This document shows, piece by piece, positions 59,443-64,000 of a DNA stretch of 64,000 bases; the stretch's first letter is position 1, and the number at the start of each line of letters is the position of its first letter. Made by a program: the position numbers and the translations under genes. Under the pieces are notes generated by a model. That model had not been told where the DNA came from. It was given only the letters and a program-made list of their open reading frames with translations, and searched no databases. Origin of the DNA: JANPPS01 sp043758105. Its GTDB lineage: Bacteria > Pseudomonadota > Alphaproteobacteria > Acetobacterales > Acetobacteraceae. The stretch covers positions 39,335-103,334 of the forward strand of contig JAYVOF010000080.1 of assembly GCA_043758105.1 (NCBI GenBank), in the 5' to 3' direction.

Positions 59443-59466
59443 CAGTGTGTCGGGTGATATGTCGCA
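59443..59466. promoter_or_regulatory. Candidate activator-binding site upstream of prmA
   Basis: CAGTGTGTCGGGTGATATGT followed by CGCA. It shares CAGTGT and the TGTCGC end with the sites upstream of the dehydrogenase operon and sits about 84 bases before the -24 box of prmA. Confidence 0.4.
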
Positions 59467-59549
59467 TTATAAGACACTATCGCAAATACTGTTCAGGTCC
59501 ACACTGCCAGTATCGTTCGTTCATGGGCACTCCATCCTGAAATACGAAC

Positions 59550-59565
59550 TGGCATGTGATTTGCA
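59550..59565 (+). promoter_or_regulatory. Sigma-54 (-24/-12) promoter of the prm operon
   Basis: TGGCATGTGATTTGCA fits TGGCACG-N4-TTGCW with one change (C to T). It lies about 123 bases before the prmA start in a 265-base gene-free region, so the prm transcript has a long leader. Confidence 0.9.
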
Positions 59566-59688
59566 GTTGACTTGTTCGAGTCAATGGCGTGCTCTGTAGC
59601 AGGCGGCATTGACTGACGACGTGACGGAACTTGACGCGAAGTCAGGCCGTCGCGACACGGATCATCATCGACCCGGAGGAAATAACAA

Positions 59689-61356
59689 ATGCCTGATGGT
59701 ATTAACCTTAACAAAATAACAGCGCAGAAAGGGATCAGCATCGGCGAAGCGACGCGCCGTATTGCCGATCTTGGCTGGACGCCGTCTTACGTCCAGGAGG
59801 CCATGACCTTCCCGACCGACTACAAGATCAAGAAGTCCCCCCGCGACCCGATGAAGCAGGTGCTTCGGTCCTACTTCCCGATGCAGGAAGAGAAGGACAA
59901 CCGGGTCTATGGCGCGCTCGATGCGGCGCTCCGTGGCGACATGTTCCGCAACGTCCAGCCGCGCTGGGTCGAGTGGATGAAGCTGTTCCTCGCCATCATC
60001 CCGTTCCCGGAGATCTCCGCCGCCCGCTCGATGGCGATGGTCGGCCGGTTGGCGCCGGGTGAGGAGCTGCGTACAGGCTTCGCCATGCAGATGATCGATG
60101 AGTTCCGTCACTCCACCATTCAGATGAATCTGAAGAAGTGGTACATGGAGAACTACATCGACCCGGCTGGCTTCGACATCACTGAGGCCGCTTTCGGCCG
60201 CTGCTACGCCACCACCATCGGCCGGCAGTTCGCCGAGGGCTTCGTCACTGGCGATGCCATCACGTCCGCCAACATCTACTTGACGGTCGTGGCTGAAACG
60301 GCGTTCACCAACACGTTGTTCGTCGCCATGCCGTCCGAAGCCGCCCGCAACGGCGACTACGCGCTCCCCACCGTGTTCCTGTCGGTGCAATCCGATGAGA
60401 GCCGGCACATCGGCAACGGCCATTCGCTGCTGATGTCCTTGATCAACGACCCGGACAACCACCAGCTGCTTGAGCGCGACCTGAAGTATGCGTTCTGGCA
60501 GAACCACGCCATCGTGGACGCCGCCGTCGGCACGATCGTCGAATACGGCACCACGGACCGGGACAAGAACAAGGAGTCCTACGCAGAACTCTGGCATCGC
60601 TGGATCTACGAGGACTATTACCGGACCTACATGCTGCCGCTGGAGAAGTATGGCATCAAGATCCATCACGACGATGTGGCGCTCGCCTGGGACCGCATGG
60701 TCAAGGGCAACTACGTCCACAAGACGGCGCAGTTCTTCTCCGTCGGCTGGGCGGTCGGCTTTTGGCGTCAAGAGGCCCAGACCGACAAGGACTTCGAGTG
60801 GTTCGAAGCCAAGTATCCGGGCTGGTATTCCGAGTTCGGCGATTACTGGAAGTGGTATGAGAAGCTCAGCCATAAGGGCGAGACCAACATCCTGTTCCAG
60901 GACATTGGTTACGTCTATCCGCACCGCTGCTGGAGCTGCATGGTCCCCTGCTTGATCCGGGCGGACTTCTGCTGCGACGAAGTGGACGGCAAGATGTACA
61001 CCTACTGCTCGGAAATCTGCCGTTGGACGCACAAGGTCGCGTTCGCGCCGGAATACGAGGGCCGTCCGACGCCCGCGATGGGCCGCTTCAGCGGTCGCCG
61101 CGAGTGGGAGGATTGCTACGACGGTTGGGACGTGGCGGACGCGCTGGTCGATCTCGGGTTCGTCCGGGGCGACGGCAAGACGCTGGTGCCGCAGCCGCAC
61201 CTGCGCTTCGACGACAAGGAGATGTGGACGCTCGATGACGTGCGCGGCCACAAGCTCGGTAGCCCGCTGAAGCACTTCCGTAGCTTGACGCCGGAGGCCC
61301 GGAATACCGCGGTCGCCGAATACCGGAAGGGCTTCACCATCAAGCCGTTCAACTAA
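59689..61356 (+). CDS. prmA: Propane monooxygenase-type di-iron hydroxylase, large subunit
   Basis: 555 residues of the soluble di-iron monooxygenase alpha family, closest by length and operon order to the group 5 propane/MimA type. The six iron ligands can be placed: Glu108 (FPEIS), Glu138 and His141 (DEFRH), Glu203 (VAETAF), Glu237 and His240 (DESRH). A Cys-rich C-terminal region (RCWSCMVPCLIRADFCCDE) is typical of the group. It activates oxygen to hydroxylate a small alkane, ketone or phenol. A strong GGAGGAAA precedes the ATG. Confidence 0.95.
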   Translation: MPDGINLNKITAQKGISIGEATRRIADLGWTPSYVQEAMTFPTDYKIKKSPRDPMKQVLRSYFPMQEEKDNRVYGALDAALRGDMFRNVQPRWVEWMKLFLAIIPFPEISAARSMAMVGRLAPGEELRTGFAMQMIDEFRHSTIQMNLKKWYMENYIDPAGFDITEAAFGRCYATTIGRQFAEGFVTGDAITSANIYLTVVAETAFTNTLFVAMPSEAARNGDYALPTVFLSVQSDESRHIGNGHSLLMSLINDPDNHQLLERDLKYAFWQNHAIVDAAVGTIVEYGTTDRDKNKESYAELWHRWIYEDYYRTYMLPLEKYGIKIHHDDVALAWDRMVKGNYVHKTAQFFSVGWAVGFWRQEAQTDKDFEWFEAKYPGWYSEFGDYWKWYEKLSHKGETNILFQDIGYVYPHRCWSCMVPCLIRADFCCDEVDGKMYTYCSEICRWTHKVAFAPEYEGRPTPAMGRFSGRREWEDCYDGWDVADALVDLGFVRGDGKTLVPQPHLRFDDKEMWTLDDVRGHKLGSPLKHFRSLTPEARNTAVAEYRKGFTIKPFN

Positions 61357-61367
61357 GCCTAGACCAA

Positions 61368-61392
61368 CCGGGGGGCACCACGCGCCCCCCGG
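61368..61392 (+). promoter_or_regulatory. Strong intergenic hairpin between prmA and prmB
   Basis: CCGGGGGGC, a 7-base loop and the exact inverse GCCCCCCGG, 12 bases after the prmA stop. There is no T-run, so it more likely protects the 3' end of a processed prmA message or lowers expression of the reductase than ends transcription outright. Confidence 0.7.
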
Positions 61393-61434
61393 CGCCTTCG
61401 CAGTGCCTTTTGCCGTGCCTGATGGGAGAAACAA

Positions 61435-62472
61435 ATGGTCGAACAGACCCATACCGTCCGCTTCGAGCCCGTGGGCATCGAGATGGAAGTCGCCGAAGGT
61501 GAAACCGTGTTGGATGCGGCCTTCCGCCAGGGCATCTCGCTGATGCACGGCTGTAAAGAGGGTCAATGCAGCAGCTGTAAGTGCAAGTTGGTGGACGGCG
61601 ACATCGAGCTTTTGAAATACTCAACATTTGCCCTCGCCGATTACGAGCGGGAAACCGATCACATCTTGCTGTGCCGCACGCTGGCCTATAGCGACATTAC
61701 CGTCGAGCTGCTGAATTTCGACGAAGACCTCATGCGCCGCTCCATCCCGGTCCGGGATTATGCTGCGACCGTCGTACAAGTCGCCGAGCTTACCCATGAT
61801 ATTCGCCTATTGGAGATCGAGCTCGAGGCGGCGCCGAAATTCTGGGCCGGGCAATACATGGATCTGACGATCCCGGGCGCTGGGATCACCCGCGCCTATT
61901 CGATGGCCAGCGCGCCCGGCGGCGGCAACAAGCTGCAATTCATCATCAAGAAATACCCGAATGGCGCGTTCTCTGCCCAGCTCGACGGCGCATTGAAGCC
62001 CGGTGACAAGATGGTTGCGAAGGGTCCGTATGGGACGTGCTTCCGTCGGGAGGAGCGTCCGGGGCCGATGCTGCTCATTGGCGGCGGGTCCGGCATGTCA
62101 CCACTGTGGTCCATTCTGCATGACCACGTGCAAAGCGGCGAGCAGCGTCCGATCCGCTTCTTCTATGGTGCGCGGACGACGAAGGACCTGTTTTACCTCG
62201 ACCATTTTGCGGCGATTGCGGCCAAGATGCCGGATTTCCGTTTCATCCCCGCGCTGTCGCATGCCGAAGACGGGGACGGGTGGGCCGGAGAAACCGGCTT
62301 TATCCATGACGTGGTTGCCCGGACGCTCAGGGCCGAGCGGCTGAATGGCGAGATGGACGCCTATTCCTGCGGACCGCCGCCGATGATCGACGCGGTTCTG
62401 CCGGTGCTGCAGATGGCCGGGGTGGAGCCCGAGCGAATCTACTTCGACAAGTTCACCGTGGCCACACACTAA
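61435..62472 (+). CDS. prmB: Propane monooxygenase reductase component
   Basis: 345 residues. The N-terminal plant-type 2Fe-2S domain has Cys40, Cys45, Cys48 and Cys80 (HGCKEGQCSSC ... LLCRT). The FAD domain has RAYSMASAPG, and the NAD domain GPMLLIGGGSGMSPLWSIL and the C-terminal YSCGPPPMIDAV. It passes electrons from NADH to the di-iron hydroxylase. It lies 78 bases after prmA with the hairpin between and its own GGGAGAAA ribosome site. Confidence 0.95.
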   Translation: MVEQTHTVRFEPVGIEMEVAEGETVLDAAFRQGISLMHGCKEGQCSSCKCKLVDGDIELLKYSTFALADYERETDHILLCRTLAYSDITVELLNFDEDLMRRSIPVRDYAATVVQVAELTHDIRLLEIELEAAPKFWAGQYMDLTIPGAGITRAYSMASAPGGGNKLQFIIKKYPNGAFSAQLDGALKPGDKMVAKGPYGTCFRREERPGPMLLIGGGSGMSPLWSILHDHVQSGEQRPIRFFYGARTTKDLFYLDHFAAIAAKMPDFRFIPALSHAEDGDGWAGETGFIHDVVARTLRAERLNGEMDAYSCGPPPMIDAVLPVLQMAGVEPERIYFDKFTVATH

Positions 62473-62495
62473 TAATAATTTAAGGGGAAACGACT

Positions 62496-63578
62496 ATGAG
62501 TGCATCCGAGCAGGTCACGCCAAACAAGTCCGGTGCCGCGGGATCGGCGATCTTCTCCGGGTCCGATAGCCGCAAATACAATTACTTCGATCCGAAGGGC
62601 CGGAAGGCCACGCATTACGAGGACATGACCGTCGATGTGCAGCCGGACCCGAAGCGGTATTTGCTGCAGGATTGGATCATCTCGTTCGCCGACGGCACTC
62701 CGACCTATAGTGAGAATTGGACGGCGCTAAAGAGTTCGGACTGGCACAAATACCGCTCGGTCGATCAGGAGTGGGAGCGCACGCATTATCAGCGGCAATC
62801 CACCATCGTCGGCATGGTCACCAACGTGATCGAAAATGGCCGTCGTTCGGGCGCGCCTGCGCGGCTGGACAAGGCATGGGTCAAGGTGCTGGAGAATCAC
62901 CTCGGCGCGTACAAGCACGTGGAATTCGGCCTCGGCACGTCGCTGATGCAAGCACAGCGTTATGGCTATACGCAGATGGTCAATAATGCGATCCTGACCA
63001 ACTCGTCATATAAGCTGCGCTTTTCCCAAGACTTGACGCTTTATTTAGGCGAGCTTGCGCTTGACTTGCCGACCTTCGATCTCGATGCGGGCAAGGTGCA
63101 TTGGATGGAGGACCCGATCTGGCAGGGCACGCGCCATGCGGTCGAGGCGATCATGGGTTCGACCGACTTCCTCGAGCAGTATTTCGTCACCAACTGCATC
63201 TTCGAGCCGTTGGTCGCCGAGCTGTTCCGGAGCGGCATGGTGTTGCAGATGGCCGCGTCGCAGAACGACTTCATGACGCCATCCGTGGTGTCCGCGGCCG
63301 AGGGTGATTACGAGCGCAACCTCGCCAACGCCATCGAGCTGTTCACCATGCTCACGCATGATGAAGTTCACGGTGACGCGAACCGTAAGCTTCTGGTCAG
63401 CTGGGCGGAGAAGCACGGTGCACTGGCACGGGATGCGGCGAACCATATGCAGCCGATCTGGTCCTTGCCCCGCGTAAAAGCGGCGCAGTTTACCGACGCG
63501 CTGGAAGTCTCGCACAATCGCCTCCGCGCGATCGCCGCCGAGATCGGTTTCGACGTTCGCAACGTGCTCAGCGCCTGA
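62496..63578 (+). CDS. prmC: Propane monooxygenase hydroxylase, small subunit
   Basis: 360 residues of the hydroxylase beta subunit family, a ferritin-like fold without iron. Recognisable parts are RKYNYFDPKGRKATHYEDMT near the N-terminus, FGLGTSLMQAQRYGYTQMVN and SFADGTPTYSENWTALKSS. It pairs with PrmA as an alpha2-beta2(-gamma2) dimer core. It follows prmB by 23 bases with AAGGGGAAA before the ATG. Confidence 0.93.
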   Translation: MSASEQVTPNKSGAAGSAIFSGSDSRKYNYFDPKGRKATHYEDMTVDVQPDPKRYLLQDWIISFADGTPTYSENWTALKSSDWHKYRSVDQEWERTHYQRQSTIVGMVTNVIENGRRSGAPARLDKAWVKVLENHLGAYKHVEFGLGTSLMQAQRYGYTQMVNNAILTNSSYKLRFSQDLTLYLGELALDLPTFDLDAGKVHWMEDPIWQGTRHAVEAIMGSTDFLEQYFVTNCIFEPLVAELFRSGMVLQMAASQNDFMTPSVVSAAEGDYERNLANAIELFTMLTHDEVHGDANRKLLVSWAEKHGALARDAANHMQPIWSLPRVKAAQFTDALEVSHNRLRAIAAEIGFDVRNVLSA

Positions 63579-63595
63579 ATACGGGAGATATCATT

Positions 63596-63961
63596 ATGAG
63601 CCAGACTCACCAGGACAACATCTTCAAGACCATGAAGACCTTGGAGTTCGAAGATACTGTGTCACATCAATGTGGTGTGACGATGAATGACAGCGTGGAA
63701 TCCCGCGCCATCGCGGAAGTGATGGCTGAGAAGCCGGGCATTACTGTGACCTATATGCCAGCGATGATCCGGATCGATGGCGAGGGCAAGATCGTCTTCA
63801 ACATGGCCGAAATCAGCGAGGCGCTGGGCCGTCCGATGACGCCGTATTTGTTCGAAATCTGCACCTCCACCCATTTCGGCCGGATGGTCATGCCCGACGA
63901 GGAGAACGTGGTGCTGTTCGGCGACATGAACGAGGCGATGGAGTTCATCAAGTACGACTGA
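63596..63961 (+). CDS. prmD: Propane monooxygenase coupling (effector) protein
   Basis: 121 residues of the MmoB/DmpM family: SHQCGVTMNDSVESRAIAEVMAEKPG (in parts), then VTYMPAMIRIDGEGKIVF and the C-terminal GRMVMPDEENVVLFGDMNEA. It binds the hydroxylase and tunes oxygen activation; it has no cofactor. It is the fourth gene in the classic prmABCD order. The remaining 39 bases of the window show no gene; a GroEL-like gene often follows in this type of cluster but lies outside. Confidence 0.94.
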   Translation: MSQTHQDNIFKTMKTLEFEDTVSHQCGVTMNDSVESRAIAEVMAEKPGITVTYMPAMIRIDGEGKIVFNMAEISEALGRPMTPYLFEICTSTHFGRMVMPDEENVVLFGDMNEAMEFIKYD

Positions 63962-64000
63962 CACCGCCGGGAAACGTAGGGTGGAATGCGCTTTGGCATT

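Noticed and set aside
59665..61566. 633-codon open frame on the minus strand across prmA
   Set aside because: It is antisense to a clear catalytic gene, very rich in His, Val and Arg without domain motifs. Such frames arise from the codon bias of GC-rich genes.

Overview
The window reads as chromosome of a GC-rich alphaproteobacterium, most likely from Rhodospirillales/Acetobacterales. The reasons are the NDUFA12 - MlaD - small ORF - DUF2155 gene string, a Tad/Cpa pilus locus, a urtABCDE-ureDABCE nitrogen block, and very tight ATGA/GTGA operon overlaps. This placement is an inference from gene content; no 16S gene is present.

Left part (1-12.1 kb, mostly minus strand): a heptose-nucleotide branch (HddC-like transferase running off the left edge, gmhA, hddA) is joined to an exopolysaccharide machine of the XrtA/EpsH-associated type. 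That machine comprises a TIGR03087-like glycosyltransferase, a 52-residue one-helix membrane protein, a Wzz-like chain-length protein, a Wza-like export lipoprotein, a sugar epimerase, glmS, a YdcF-like protein and two FemAB/GNAT-fold proteins. A tRNA-Val(UAC) sits inside the locus. No exosortase gene is seen here.

12.1-22.4 kb: a complete urea ABC importer (urtABCDE), a DmeF-like metal exporter, and urease genes ureD, A, B, C and E. ureF and ureG are missing from the window. A palindromic repeat ends this block. 22.5-34.3 kb is housekeeping and mixed genes: pyrD, a HAD protein, YqgE, a peroxiredoxin, a metallophosphoesterase, a GAF/HisKA_2 sensor kinase with a duplicated gene tail, an acyl-CoA synthetase, an M20 carbamoylase-type amidohydrolase, RlmI and a fatty acid desaturase. 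MITE-like repeats lie at 26.8-27.1 kb.

34.8-47.3 kb: an OmpR-type regulator, a GT-C-like membrane protein, a lytic transglycosylase, then a Tad pilus operon (flp, cpaA-F, tadB-D) with a very short CpaD. 47.3-54.3 kb: the NDUFA12-mlaD-DUF2155-otsB string, then an alpha/beta hydrolase, a large membrane protein with a spermidine-synthase-like domain and a Tat-signal PCMT-family protein.

Right part (54.4-64 kb): a soluble di-iron monooxygenase system of the propane monooxygenase type. An AcoR-like sigma-54 activator with a coupled 2OG-Fe(II) oxygenase faces away from an alcohol dehydrogenase operon, which also carries a WD40-type protein and a 68-residue protein. The prmABCD operon follows. Both structural operons have near-perfect -24/-12 sigma-54 promoters and share a candidate upstream activator motif. 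The monooxygenase would hydroxylate a short alkane or ketone and the dehydrogenase would oxidise the alcohol. The WD40 protein, the 68-residue protein and the 2OG oxygenase are the parts without an obvious role.
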